From contig BPKO01000009.1 in assembly GCA_026005175.1 (NCBI GenBank), positions 62,001-126,000 on the forward strand: 64,000 bases of DNA. The letters are read 5' to 3'. Position 1 is the stretch's first letter, and each line of letters opens with the position of its first letter. Source of the DNA: Candidatus Tectimicrobiota bacterium (GTDB lineage: Bacteria > Tectomicrobia > Entotheonellia > Entotheonellales > Entotheonellaceae). Of the stretch, positions 1-8,441 are shown piece by piece. The notes under the pieces are model-generated. The model ran no database searches. It was not told where the DNA came from and was given only the letters and a program-made list of their open reading frames with translations. A program made the position numbers and the translations under genes.

Positions 1-604
1 CAAGACCACGGTGTTTAACCTGATTACCGGGTTTCTGGCGCCCGACGGCGGGGACCTCACGTTTGCCGGCCGCCGTCTGGTGGGCCTCAAGCCGCACCAG
101 ATCTGCCGCCTTGGCGTTGGCCGCACTTTCCAGCTGGTGCAGCCCTTCCACCGCCTCAGCGTGCTCGACAACGTGCGCGTTGGCGCCTTTCGCGGCACCG
201 CCGACCCGCGGCAGGCCACGGCGGTGGCCGAAGCCATTCTGGAAGAGGTGGGGCTGGCCGCCAAAAAAGCCTTCTTGCCTCCCAGCCTCACCCTGGCCGA
301 GCGCAAACGGCTGGAGCTGGCGCGGGCGCTGGCCACCGGGCCGCGCCTGCTGCTACTCGACGAGGTCATGGCCGGCCTGACGCCGACGGAGACGGCGGAA
401 ATGATCGCCTTCATCCGCCGTCTGCACCGCCGCGGCCTGACCCTGCTCATCATCGAGCACGTCATGCAGGCAGTGATGGCCCTGTCGCAGCGCCTCGTGG
501 TGCTGCACCACGGCGAGAAGATCTGCGAGGGCCCGCCGCAAGAGGTGGCCCGTGATCCGCAAGTCATCCGGGCCTATCTGGGAGAGGAGGCGGCTTCTGC
601 TTGA
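1..604 (+). CDS. livG: Branched-chain amino acid-type ABC transporter ATP-binding protein (LivG), 5'-truncated by window edge
   Basis: This is the cytoplasmic ATPase of an importer in the branched-chain amino acid/amide family. The reading frame is already open at base 2 and begins inside the Walker A motif (KTT), so the start codon lies upstream of the window. Visible motifs are the Q-loop region (GRTFQLVQPF), a divergent signature (LTLAERKRLELARAL, where many LivG proteins have an LSGGQ-like motif), Walker B (LLLLDEVMAGL) and the H-loop (IIEHVM). The MAGLTPTE sequence after Walker B is typical of LivG. It overlaps or abuts livF, and the permease genes are presumably upstream. The substrate cannot be told from sequence. 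The family call is secure. Confidence 0.93.
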   Translation, partial: KTTVFNLITGFLAPDGGDLTFAGRRLVGLKPHQICRLGVGRTFQLVQPFHRLSVLDNVRVGAFRGTADPRQATAVAEAILEEVGLAAKKAFLPPSLTLAERKRLELARALATGPRLLLLDEVMAGLTPTETAEMIAFIRRLHRRGLTLLIIEHVMQAVMALSQRLVVLHHGEKICEGPPQEVARDPQVIRAYLGEEAASA

Positions 605-1301
605 GGTCCACCGCGTCTGTGCCGGCTACGGCGACCTGCAGGTGTTGTGGGAGGTCTCCCTGCACTTGCAGGCGGGGGAGATCGTGGCGGTGATCGGCGC
701 CAACGGAGCCGGCAAGACTACTCTGCTCAGAACTATTGCCGGCCTGCTGCGGCCCACCGCGGGCCACATCGCGCTGGCGGGCACGCGGCTCGAGCGCCTG
801 CCTCCCCACCGCATCGTGCAGGGCGGCGTGGTGCGCGTGCCGGAGGGGAGAAAGATCTTTCCCCGCCTGACGGTGCTGGAGAACCTGGAGCTGGGGGCTT
901 ACTTGCCGGCGGCCAAGCGGCAGCGGCGCCAGAGCCTCGAGTGGGTCTTTGGGCTCTTCCCGCGCCTTAAGGAGCGCCGGCGGCAGCTGGCCGGCACCCT
1001 GAGTGGCGGCGAGCAGCAGATGCTGGCCATTGGCCGCGCGCTGATGGCGCGCCCCCGGCTGCTCATGCTCGACGAGCCCTCCCTGGGCCTGGCCCCGTTG
1101 CTCGTGCAGGAGATTTTTGCCATTATCAGGGACATCAACCGCGACGGCGTGACCATCCTGCTCGTTGAGCAGCACGTGTTTCACGCTTTGCGCCTGGCGC
1201 ACCGCGGCTACGTGCTGGAAAACGGCAGGATCGTGCTGGAAGGGAAAGCCGAGGCGCTGCTCGCCAACGAGCACGTCAAAACGGCGTACCTGGGGCTGTA
1301 A
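597..1301 (+). CDS. livF: Branched-chain amino acid-type ABC transporter ATP-binding protein (LivF)
   Basis: This is the second ATPase of the same importer, forming the heterodimer with LivG. It has Walker A GANGAGKTT, signature LSGGEQQML, Walker B LLMLDEPSLGL and switch His in LLVEQHVF, and about 234 residues, the normal LivF length. The start is unusual. The only other upstream candidate is a GTG at 552 inside livG, which would add a 15-residue leader unlike the family. LivF proteins normally begin M-L-E-V, and here a CTG at 597 follows a strong GGAGAGGAGG (581-590) by 6 nt and would give M-L-E-V-H-R. I prefer the CTG start, which overlaps livG by 8 nt. The binding-protein gene follows after 24 nt. 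Confidence 0.92.
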   Translation: MLEVHRVCAGYGDLQVLWEVSLHLQAGEIVAVIGANGAGKTTLLRTIAGLLRPTAGHIALAGTRLERLPPHRIVQGGVVRVPEGRKIFPRLTVLENLELGAYLPAAKRQRRQSLEWVFGLFPRLKERRRQLAGTLSGGEQQMLAIGRALMARPRLLMLDEPSLGLAPLLVQEIFAIIRDINRDGVTILLVEQHVFHALRLAHRGYVLENGRIVLEGKAEALLANEHVKTAYLGL

Positions 1302-1325
1302 CCCCGTAACCGAGGAGAGCATACG

Positions 1326-2564
1326 ATGCGGCAGCCCAGAACGTATACACGCCGGACTTTGTTGCAGCAGGCCGTAGGGGCCATGGCGCTGGGCGTGCCG
1401 GCCCTGCTGCGGGCGGCGCCGCCGGAGATCCTGGTAGGGGCCATTCATCCCCTCACCGGCCCGCTGGCCCCCGACGGCCACTCGGTAGCCAACGGCTGCT
1501 TGCTGGCCATCGAGCAGAAAAACGCCGCCGGCGGCATCCAGGCGCTGGGGGGGGCCAAGGTGCGCCTGATCAACGCCGACCACCAGTTCAAGCCGCAAGT
1601 CGGCGCCGCCGAGGCCGAGCGCCTCATCCGCCAGGGCGCGGTGGCCCTGCTGGGAACTTTCTCGAGCGCCGTGACCATGCAGACCACGCAGATTGCCGAG
1701 CGCCACGGCGTGCCGCACTTGGTCACCGTGGCGGTAGCCGACGAAATCACCGAGCGGGGCTTTCGCTACACCTTCCGCGTGCAGCCCAACGCCACGCACA
1801 TGGCCAGCCAGGGCGTGCAGTACGTGCGCCAGCTGTGCACCCTGAAAGGCGTCGACTTCAGGACCGTAGCCGTGCTACACGAAAACACCTTCGGTGCCGC
1901 CCTCTACACGCGCATCGCCAAATTTGCGCCCCAGCATGGCTTCGACATCGTCGGCCACATCCCCTACTCGGCCCGCGCCAGCGACCTCACCACCGAGGTG
2001 TCGAAGATCAAGGCCATGGACGCCGATCTCATCTTCGACTCGGGGTACCTCAACGATGGCCTGCTCAAGATGCGCACTTACCGCGACCTGCGGGTCGAAC
2101 CCCGGGGTGGCATCATCGGTATTGCCAACGGCTGTTACAGCAACCCGCTTTTCATCAAGGAGCTCGGCCGCGTCAGCGAGTACATCATGGACGCCAACTA
2201 CTGGCATAACCCCGTCAGCCCCTTTGCCCGCGAGGTGATCCAGCAGTACGAGGCGCGCTTCCAGGCCCCCTTCCAGTCCCACACCGTGTGGGGCTACAAC
2301 GCCACCCTGGTGCTCCTCGATGCCCTGGAGCGGGCCGCCTCGACCGAACCGGAAAAGCTGCGCGAGGCCATTGCCCGCACCCGCCTGGCGCGGCACATCG
2401 CCCCCGGCGGACCCATCGTCTTTGACGACAAGGGGCAGAACGTCAACGCCACGGTGACCCTGCAGCAGATCCAAAACGGCGCCATCCGCGTCGTGCTGCC
2501 GCAAGCCTACGCCGACGCCGAGCCGGTGTTTCCCATTCCCGGCTGGGACAAGCTGAAAGGCTAA
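1326..2564 (+). CDS. Amino acid/amide-type ABC transporter substrate-binding protein
   Basis: This is the periplasmic binding protein of the livGF importer (Peripla_BP_6/LivK-like). Its 412 residues begin with a twin-arginine-like leader (RRTLLQQAVGAMALG, Ala-rich up to about residue 26). The mature chain opens with ILVGAIHPLTGPLAPDG, the usual start of this family, and continues with GTFSSAVTMQ and the conserved inter-lobe regions. It lies 24 nt after livF and 43 nt before the LarA-like gene, so one mRNA is likely. The closest functional groups bind amides, aromatic acids or branched-chain amino acids; the sequence alone does not decide. Confidence 0.92.
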   Translation: MRQPRTYTRRTLLQQAVGAMALGVPALLRAAPPEILVGAIHPLTGPLAPDGHSVANGCLLAIEQKNAAGGIQALGGAKVRLINADHQFKPQVGAAEAERLIRQGAVALLGTFSSAVTMQTTQIAERHGVPHLVTVAVADEITERGFRYTFRVQPNATHMASQGVQYVRQLCTLKGVDFRTVAVLHENTFGAALYTRIAKFAPQHGFDIVGHIPYSARASDLTTEVSKIKAMDADLIFDSGYLNDGLLKMRTYRDLRVEPRGGIIGIANGCYSNPLFIKELGRVSEYIMDANYWHNPVSPFAREVIQQYEARFQAPFQSHTVWGYNATLVLLDALERAASTEPEKLREAIARTRLARHIAPGGPIVFDDKGQNVNATVTLQQIQNGAIRVVLPQAYADAEPVFPIPGWDKLKG

Positions 2565-2607
2565 GCGCTTCGCAAGCGGCTGGTTCCCTTACAAAGGAGG
2601 ACGCCTT

Positions 2608-4068
2608 ATGGCACGCACCAAGGAGTTTTTGGTCAGCTGTGGTACCGGCAAGATCCCGGCGCGCCTGCCGGTGGATCGCACCCGTATTATCCCCGGCCCG
2701 CCTCCCTCGGCACCGCCCCTGCCCGATGCCGAGGCGGCGTTTCGCCATGCCCTCGAGCACCCGGTGGGCATGCCGCCCCTGAAGAAGCTGGTGGGCAAAG
2801 GGGCCAAAGTGACCATTGGCATCCAGGACGGCCGCGCGGCCGACTACCATCCCGAAGACCAGGACTTGCGCCTGCTGGGCCTGCCCATCCTGCTGCAGCT
2901 GCTGCAAGACTACGGGGTAAAGCCCGAAGACATCCACATCAAAGTGGCCAACGCCCTGCACCGCATGTGGACGCGCAAGGAGCTAACCCACATCCTGGGG
3001 CCGCGCCTGCCCTACACCCTGGGCGGCCGCCTTTCCTGCACCGACGCCTCGGACCCGAGCCAGTACGTGCACCTGGGCCTGACGCGCCGCGGCATGGAGG
3101 TGGCGGTGCACCGCTCGGTGTTCGAGTCCGATTTGTTCATTTTCATCTCCACCCCGGGCGGCTTCTTCCAGGGCGGCTGGAAGTCGATCCTGGTGGGCAT
3201 GGGCAACTGGGAGTCGATCCGCTACCACCACCGCCCCTGGCCTTTTGCTTCGGGCCACTCGGTGCAAGACCCGAAAAACAGCTCTTTTCACAAGCTGCTC
3301 AACGAGATGGGGGCGCTGGTGGACGCCGAGTTGGAGCGCCGCGGCCGGCCGCCGATCATGAAAATCGAAGGCATCCTCACCACGAGCAGGCCGCAGAAGT
3401 ATGCGGCAATCGACGCCGGGCTCATCACCCCGGTGCGCGAGATGCACCTTGACTTGCTCATCTCGCAGCTGGTCGTCGACGTGGAGGGGCAGACCGACGT
3501 GCTGCTGGTGGGCATGACCGACGGCGACGGCTACTCGCGCCTCTCGGTGTTCAACCCCATCCACTGCCGCAACAAGGCCCTCTCTGGCCTCTTCAATGCC
3601 TACCACGAGCGGCCGCTGGTGCGTCCGGGCGGCATCCTGATCGTGGCCAACCCCTTCGAGCCCAAGTTCAGCCTCCTCAACCACCCGTCGTACTACGCGC
3701 TGTACCACGAGGTGCTGCCCACCATGCAGGATCCGGTGGAAGTGTGGGACACGTACGCCGAGGAGTACGCCCACCGGCCGGAGTTCGTGCACAAGTACCG
3801 CAACGGCTTTGCCTTCCACGGCGCGCACCCCATCATCCTCTACGGCCAAGGCCTCTACGCCCTCAACTACCTGGGCGGCGTCTTTGCCGCCGGGGTGCCC
3901 AAGGAGCACGAGGACGTGGCGCGGCGCGTCGGCTTTGAGCCCTTCCCCACCATCGAGGCGGCGCTGGCCGAGGCCGAGGCGCGCCTGGGCAAAGGCTGCA
4001 CCATCACCTACCACCCCCACCTGGAGAAGCGGGGCTACTTTACCCGCGTGCACGCGGGCAATGGGTAA
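2608..4068 (+). CDS. LarA-like (DUF2088, lactate racemase-type) protein of unknown substrate
   Basis: The protein has 486 residues and resembles the nickel-pincer lactate racemase family, which racemises or epimerises alpha-hydroxy acids. A LarA-like block is visible near residues 110-135 (KVANALHRMWTRKELTHILG), and a later glycine-rich region (PGGFFQGGWKSI) corresponds to the family's pHffaGysGGxK region. In the latter the usual His appears to be Gly while the Lys is kept, so activity cannot be assumed. No larB, larC or larE is in the window. It has a good ribosome site (AAAGGAGG) and sits between two importer gene sets, suggesting that it acts on an imported hydroxy acid. That role is inference. 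Confidence 0.75.
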   Translation: MARTKEFLVSCGTGKIPARLPVDRTRIIPGPPPSAPPLPDAEAAFRHALEHPVGMPPLKKLVGKGAKVTIGIQDGRAADYHPEDQDLRLLGLPILLQLLQDYGVKPEDIHIKVANALHRMWTRKELTHILGPRLPYTLGGRLSCTDASDPSQYVHLGLTRRGMEVAVHRSVFESDLFIFISTPGGFFQGGWKSILVGMGNWESIRYHHRPWPFASGHSVQDPKNSSFHKLLNEMGALVDAELERRGRPPIMKIEGILTTSRPQKYAAIDAGLITPVREMHLDLLISQLVVDVEGQTDVLLVGMTDGDGYSRLSVFNPIHCRNKALSGLFNAYHERPLVRPGGILIVANPFEPKFSLLNHPSYYALYHEVLPTMQDPVEVWDTYAEEYAHRPEFVHKYRNGFAFHGAHPIILYGQGLYALNYLGGVFAAGVPKEHEDVARRVGFEPFPTIEAALAEAEARLGKGCTITYHPHLEKRGYFTRVHAGNG

Positions 4069-4078
4069 AGGCGGCCCG

Positions 4079-5326
4079 ATGCCGAAGTGGACGCGGCGCG
4101 GCAACCGGGAAGGAGCGGCGAGGGGCCGCGGGCCCTGGCGGCTGGGATGGGCCCTCGGCCTCCTGCTCCTGGCCGTGGCGGCGCAGGCCGCCACCCCGAC
4201 CCTTACCCTCACCATGCGTCTGGCTGAAGCCGAGTGGCAGGTGGTACGCCAGGAGCTGCTGCCGCGCTTTGAGGCCCGCTGCGGCTGCCGCGTGCGCGCC
4301 ATCGACGTGCCGCCGGAAGTGCTGCGGCAGCGGCTGAGCGCCATGCACCGGGCCGGCCGCATGCAAATCGACCTCTTTGCCCAGGACAACATGCGCCTGC
4401 GCGAGCTGGTCGATGCTGGCCTCGTCTCCCCCCTCAGCGCTGCCGAAGCGCAGATGGACCCGGCGATCTACCCAACGCTGCGGCAGGCCGGGGTGGTCGA
4501 TGGGGTGCGCTACTTCCTCCCCTTTCGCCCCAACGTGCAGATTGCCTACTACAACGCCGAGAAGTTCGCCCGCTACGGCCTCGAGCCGCCGCGCACCTGG
4601 CCGCAGCTGCTGCACGTGGCGCGCACCTTCTTCGCGCGCGAGGGAGTCGGCAGGGTGCTCTTCAAAGGGGCGGGCGGGGCGCCCACCACCACCCAGCTCT
4701 ACGAGTGGATCGTCTCTGCCGGCGGCGACCCCTTTGACTTTACCCATCCGGGCACGGTGGCCACTTTTCGCTTCCTGGCCGCCCTGCGCCCTTACCTGTC
4801 GCCGGAGTCGCGCCGTGCCAAGTGGGACACCACCAACGACGCCCTGGCCCAGGAAGCGGCGTATCTGGCACAGAACTGGCCGTTTGGCATCCGCCTGCTG
4901 ATCCGCGACTACGGCAAGACCCAGATCCGCACTTACAGCGGCTGGGCCGGGCCGGTGCGCGAGGCGCACGTCATCGGCGGCGACGTGCTCGGCATTCCCG
5001 TAGGCGCCCCGCACCGCGAGCTGGCGCTGGCGCTGGCGCGGTACTTGCAAAGCCACGAGGCGCAGGCCATCCTGGTGCGGCGGCTGGGGTGGCCGAGCCT
5101 GCGCGACGACGTGGCGGCGCAGGCCGAAGCGTGGCTGCGCCCGCACGTGGCGGCCATTGAGGCAGCACTGCGCCACGGGATCTTTCGCCGCCACGTCAGC
5201 TACTGGGCCGAGTACGAGCGCCTGGCCAACGAGGCGGTGCAGCGCATCTTGTGGCGGGAGGAAGACCCACAGGAGGTGTTGCCGCCGCTGGCCGCCCGCC
5301 TCGAGGCCCTGCGGGAGCCGCAGTGA
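4079..5326 (+). CDS. Carbohydrate-type ABC transporter extracellular solute-binding protein
   Basis: This is a periplasmic binding protein of the SBP_bac_1 superfamily, about 415 residues. An Arg-rich N terminus is followed by a hydrophobic segment (LGLLLLAVAAQAA), a Sec signal peptide with an AQA-A cleavage site. The mature part begins TPTLTLTMRLAEAEW and contains the FDLF/IDLFAQDN-type lobe motif and a typical hinge. I chose ATG 4079, which has AAAGGCGG 4 nt upstream. An in-frame ATG at 4061 overlapping the larA-like stop is the alternative. The stop overlaps the first permease by GTGA, showing tight coupling. The ligand is unknown, probably a sugar or polyol. Confidence 0.9.
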   Translation: MPKWTRRGNREGAARGRGPWRLGWALGLLLLAVAAQAATPTLTLTMRLAEAEWQVVRQELLPRFEARCGCRVRAIDVPPEVLRQRLSAMHRAGRMQIDLFAQDNMRLRELVDAGLVSPLSAAEAQMDPAIYPTLRQAGVVDGVRYFLPFRPNVQIAYYNAEKFARYGLEPPRTWPQLLHVARTFFAREGVGRVLFKGAGGAPTTTQLYEWIVSAGGDPFDFTHPGTVATFRFLAALRPYLSPESRRAKWDTTNDALAQEAAYLAQNWPFGIRLLIRDYGKTQIRTYSGWAGPVREAHVIGGDVLGIPVGAPHRELALALARYLQSHEAQAILVRRLGWPSLRDDVAAQAEAWLRPHVAAIEAALRHGIFRRHVSYWAEYERLANEAVQRILWREEDPQEVLPPLAARLEALREPQ

Positions 5327-6156
5327 GGCGACGCGTCCTGCTTGGCCTGGCGCCCCTGGTTCTGTACCTGGGGGCGCTGACCCTGGCCCCTGTGGTCTCG
5401 ACTCTGGTGCTCAGCCTACGCCATCCCGAGGGCGGCTGGGGCCTGGGGGCCTTCCGCGCCATTGCCGGCCACTACCAGTTTGCCGAAGCAGTGGTCAACA
5501 CCCTGGCTATCACCGGCATCAGCCTGGCCCTGGAGTTCTGCCTGGGGTTGGTGGCGGCCCTTAGCCTGGCCGGGCGCTTTCGCGCCCAAGGCGTGGTGCG
5601 GGTGCTGCTGCTGCTGCCCCTGGGCGTGCCTACCATCGTCGCCGCGGCGGCCATGCGCTACGTCTTTGGCACCGTGGGCTATCTCAACGAGCTCCTCTAC
5701 CGCCTGGGCCTGCTCAGCCTCCCCATCGACTGGACCGGCAGCCGCGGCCTGGCGCTGCTCACCGTGGCGGTGGCCGATGCCTGGAAAGTGACGCCGCTGG
5801 TGATGCTCATCCTGCTGGCCGGCCTGCAGGCCATTCCGCGCGAGGTATACGAAGCCGCGCGCACCGACGGCGCCGGGCCGTGGCAGCAGTTTGTGTGGAT
5901 CACCCTGCCGCTGCTGCGGCCGGCGCTGACGCTGGCCCTGATCGTGCGCGGGGTGGACGCCTTTCGCATTTTTGCGCTGCCCCTGGCTCTGGTGGGCCGC
6001 AACCTGCCGGTGCTCTCCACGTACGCTTACGTCGAGTACCTCGAGTACGGCAACCCGTACACGGCCGCGGCCAGCAGCACCATTTTGCTCTTGCTGATTC
6101 TTTTTACCGTAGGCGCGTACTTGCGCCTGGCCGGCCCGGAGGAGGTGCTGCGGTGA
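5323..6156 (+). CDS. ABC transporter permease (MalF/UgpA-like)
   Basis: This is an inner-membrane permease of a carbohydrate-type importer, 277 residues with about six hydrophobic segments. The cytoplasmic coupling helix is visible (EVYEAARTDGAGPWQQF...LPLL, the EAA motif). The GTG start overlaps the preceding stop as GTGA, and the next permease starts with the same overlap. It forms a heterodimer with the product of the following gene. No ATPase of the MalK/UgpC type is encoded nearby, so it probably borrows one encoded elsewhere. Confidence 0.93.
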   Translation: MRRRVLLGLAPLVLYLGALTLAPVVSTLVLSLRHPEGGWGLGAFRAIAGHYQFAEAVVNTLAITGISLALEFCLGLVAALSLAGRFRAQGVVRVLLLLPLGVPTIVAAAAMRYVFGTVGYLNELLYRLGLLSLPIDWTGSRGLALLTVAVADAWKVTPLVMLILLAGLQAIPREVYEAARTDGAGPWQQFVWITLPLLRPALTLALIVRGVDAFRIFALPLALVGRNLPVLSTYAYVEYLEYGNPYTAAASSTILLLLILFTVGAYLRLAGPEEVLR

Positions 6157-6950
6157 GGGCAGCGCGGGCCCTGGTGCTGGGCGTGCTGCTGCTGTTTGCC
6201 CTGGGGCCGATGTACTTGCTGGTGAAAGTCTCGCTCAGCCCGCCGGCGGAGGTGATGACCGCCCATCCCACCTTGCTGCCGCACGGCATCACCTGGCAGC
6301 ACTGGCAGCGGGTATTGGGCAGCGGGCAGCTGGCGGCGCCCCTGCGCAAGAGCCTGACAGTGGCCAGTGGCGTGGCCTTGGGTGCCTTGCTGCTGGTGGC
6401 GCCGGCAGCTTACAGCCTGGTGCAGCTGCCGCCGCGCTGGCGCTACGGTGTCCTGCTGGGGCTGTTTTTGTGCCGCATGCTGCCGGAAGTGAGCCTTGCC
6501 ATGCCCATTGCCGTGGTGTTCCTGCGCTGGGGATTGCTCGACACCGACGTGGGGCTCGTCCTGGCTCACCTCACCCTGGTGCTGCCGGTTACCGCCTGGG
6601 TGCTGACCACCACCTTTGGCACCCTCCCGCGCGACGTCGAAGAAGCCGCGGCCCTTGATGGCTGCGGCCCGCTGCGCACCCTGGTCTTTATCGTTTTGCC
6701 GCTGGCGCTGCCGGGGCTGGTGGTGGCGGCGCTGCTGGCCTGGCTCTTTTCCTGGGAGGAGTTTATTCTGGCGACGTACCTAACGCTGGGCGAAAAGACC
6801 CTGCCGCTGCAGGTTTACTATTACCTCTACCAGGGCAACTGGTTCGTTACGGCGGTGGCCGCCACCGTCATGACGTTGCCGGTGCTGGGATTGAGCGCGC
6901 TGCTGCAGCGCTACCTGCGCGAGACGCCGCTGGCCGGGGTGACGCGCTGA
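6153..6950 (+). CDS. ABC transporter permease (MalG/UgpE-like)
   Basis: This is the second inner-membrane subunit of the importer, 265 residues. Its start is a GTG overlapping the upstream stop by 4 nt, with GGAGGAG just upstream (6138-6145). The EAA motif is present (DVEEAAALDGCGPLRTL...LPLALPG) and the other hydrophobic segments fit a six-helix permease. It is the last gene of this run and converges on the mgtC-like gene 10 nt away, with a hairpin across both stop codons. Confidence 0.93.
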   Translation: MRAARALVLGVLLLFALGPMYLLVKVSLSPPAEVMTAHPTLLPHGITWQHWQRVLGSGQLAAPLRKSLTVASGVALGALLLVAPAAYSLVQLPPRWRYGVLLGLFLCRMLPEVSLAMPIAVVFLRWGLLDTDVGLVLAHLTLVLPVTAWVLTTTFGTLPRDVEEAAALDGCGPLRTLVFIVLPLALPGLVVAALLAWLFSWEEFILATYLTLGEKTLPLQVYYYLYQGNWFVTAVAATVMTLPVLGLSALLQRYLRETPLAGVTR

Positions 6951-6969
6951 GGCCGGGCGCTCAGGCCTC
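6949..6969. terminator. Hairpin across two converging stop codons
   Basis: GAGGCC (6949-6954) and GGCCTC (6964-6969) form a 6-bp GC stem with a 9-nt loop. It overlaps the TGA of the permease and the stop of the mgtC-like gene, which face each other. There is no T-run, so it is at best a weak bidirectional terminator. Confidence 0.4.
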
Positions 6970-7672
6970 GGCCGCTTTTGCGGGGGCTTCCACTTCGATC
7001 TGCTCTTGCTGCAGCAGCTGGCCGTACTGCACGTCGTCGCGTTGGAGCAGGGCGTCAAACGCCTCGACAAAGGCGTGGCGCCGCTTGCCGCGCAGCACGA
7101 AGGTATAGTGGGTGGTGTGCGTTTGCTTGTCGCGGTCGATGGTCACGCGCTCCAGGGCCAGGCGGTGGCGGCGGAAGAAGGCCTCGGCTTCGTCGAGGCG
7201 CATGCCGTTGCCTTGCATGCGCAGGAGAAGCTGGCGATAGTTTTCCCGCGGCAGCACCGGCTCGAGGTAACGCAGCAGCCACAGCGACCCCAGGGCGATG
7301 GCGTAGAGCGCCAGGGCCAGAGCGTAATTGCGCGAGCCCAGGGCCAGGCCGATGACGGCCACCGTCCAGATGCCGGCAGCGGTGGTGAGGCCAAAGACGG
7401 TGAAGCGGCTGCGCACGATCACCCCGGCGCCGAGAAAGCCAATGCCGGTAAGGCCGCCGGCCGCCAGGCGGGCCGGGTCGGGCTGCCAGCCGCCGGCGGC
7501 GGCCCGGTAGTGGCTTTCGGAGAGCAGGGCAATGACGGTGAAAGGAGACGCAAACCAGCAGGTAAGTGCGCAGTCCGGCGGGGCGGCCGCGCACCGAGCG
7601 CTCGATGCCGATGCTGAGGCCCACGATCACCGCCAGCCCCAGCGGGTAGAAGTACTCCTGAAGCACGGACAT
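6961..7672 (-). pseudogene. MgtC/SapB family membrane protein, frameshifted
   Basis: The N-terminal part (MSVLQEYFYPLGLAVIVGLS, then GIERSVRGRPAGLRTYLLVCVS) and the C-terminal part (GLTTAAGIW, TM helices, then a cytoplasmic ACT-like tail ending in PAKAAEA) of one MgtC-family protein lie in two frames. The switch maps to an AAA run at 7541-7543. Removing one base there restores LVCVSFTVIALLSES and joins the halves into about 236 residues, normal for the family. MgtC proteins modulate magnesium homeostasis and ATP synthase in other bacteria; the role here is unknown. It may be a pseudogene or a sequencing error. The whole span is one base too long for a single frame. Confidence 0.85.
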
Positions 7673-7716
7673 GGCGCCGCCTCGTCTGCAAGCCAGTAAA
7701 CCCCATTGTACCGCAT

Positions 7717-7731
7717 AATTGGGGTCAGAGT
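7717..7731 (+). repeat. Copy 1 of short intergenic motif AATTGGGGTCAGAGT
   Basis: This 15-bp sequence recurs exactly at 30084-30098. Both copies are followed by a T-run and a G-rich segment (TTTTTCTTGGGAGGCG here, TTTTTTCTGTGGCGG there). This copy lies just upstream of the HAD gene, and the G-rich end supplies its ribosome site. Confidence 0.7.
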
Positions 7732-7751
7732 CATTTTTCTTGGGAGGCGAG

Positions 7752-8369
7752 ATGGCTATCGCGGCGATCCTTTGCGACTACGGCAACGTCCTGGTGCACA
7801 CGCGCGACCCGCGGCCGCGGGCCGCCTGGGAACAGCGGCTGGGGCTGGCGCCAGGAGCCCTTACCCGCCTCGTGCACAACGACACCTCCTGGCTTGCCGC
7901 GCAGCGCGGGGACCTCACCGCCGAGGCGCACTGGCAGGCGGTGGGCCAGGCGCTTGCCCTCACCGCCGAGGAACTGGCCGCGCTGCGCCAGGATTTCTAC
8001 CGCGGCGATGCGGTCAACGAGGCCCTGCTGGCCCGCCTCATCGCCCTGCGCCAGGCCGGCTATCGCACCGCTATCCTCAGCAACTTCAGCACCGAGCTGC
8101 GCCAGCTGCTGGCGCGCCAGGGCCTATTGCCCCACTTCGAGGTCATTGCAGTTTCCGCCGAGCTGGGAGTGATGAAACCCGAGGCGGCAGCCTACACGGC
8201 TGCCTTGCGCCTGCTGGCCCTCCCCCCTGCGGCCTGCGTCTTTATCGACGACCAGCCCCTCAACGTCGCCGCTGCCCAACAGCAAGGCCTGCACGGAATA
8301 CTTTTCCGCGACACGGCGTTATGCCTCAAAGAACTCGACTGCCTGCTGCAGACAGATCTCACCCTGTGA
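7752..8369 (+). CDS. HAD-superfamily hydrolase (subfamily IA, YihX-like)
   Basis: This is a predicted cytoplasmic phosphatase of 205 residues. Motif I is CDYGNVLV (nucleophile Asp9, with Gly where many HAD enzymes have the second Asp, as in YihX-like sugar phosphatases). Motif II is ILSNFS, motif III is GVMKPEAAAY and motif IV is VFIDDQPLNV. The start at ATG 7752 has GGGAGGCG 5-6 nt upstream; a longer frame into the repeat motif has no support. The substrate is unknown; small sugar phosphates are the usual targets of this subgroup. Confidence 0.9.
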   Translation: MAIAAILCDYGNVLVHTRDPRPRAAWEQRLGLAPGALTRLVHNDTSWLAAQRGDLTAEAHWQAVGQALALTAEELAALRQDFYRGDAVNEALLARLIALRQAGYRTAILSNFSTELRQLLARQGLLPHFEVIAVSAELGVMKPEAAAYTAALRLLALPPAACVFIDDQPLNVAAAQQQGLHGILFRDTALCLKELDCLLQTDLTL

Positions 8370-8376
8370 AAAGTCC

Positions 8377-8405
8377 TTGCCAATCACCGCCGGCCGTGAC
8401 ATAAT
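8377..8405 (+). promoter_or_regulatory. Sigma70-type promoter for the receiver-domain gene
   Basis: TTGCCA (8377-8382), a 17-bp spacer and CATAAT (8400-8405) lie 37 nt upstream of the ATG at 8442. Confidence 0.6.
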
Positions 8406-8441
8406 GCAAGCTGCAATTAGACAGCGGACAGGAGGGCAGCG

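Noticed and set aside
564-1799. Long open frame on the minus strand opposite livF and the binding protein gene
   Set aside because: It is antisense to conserved ABC genes, has the Arg/Gln/His-rich composition of a shadow frame and no family match.
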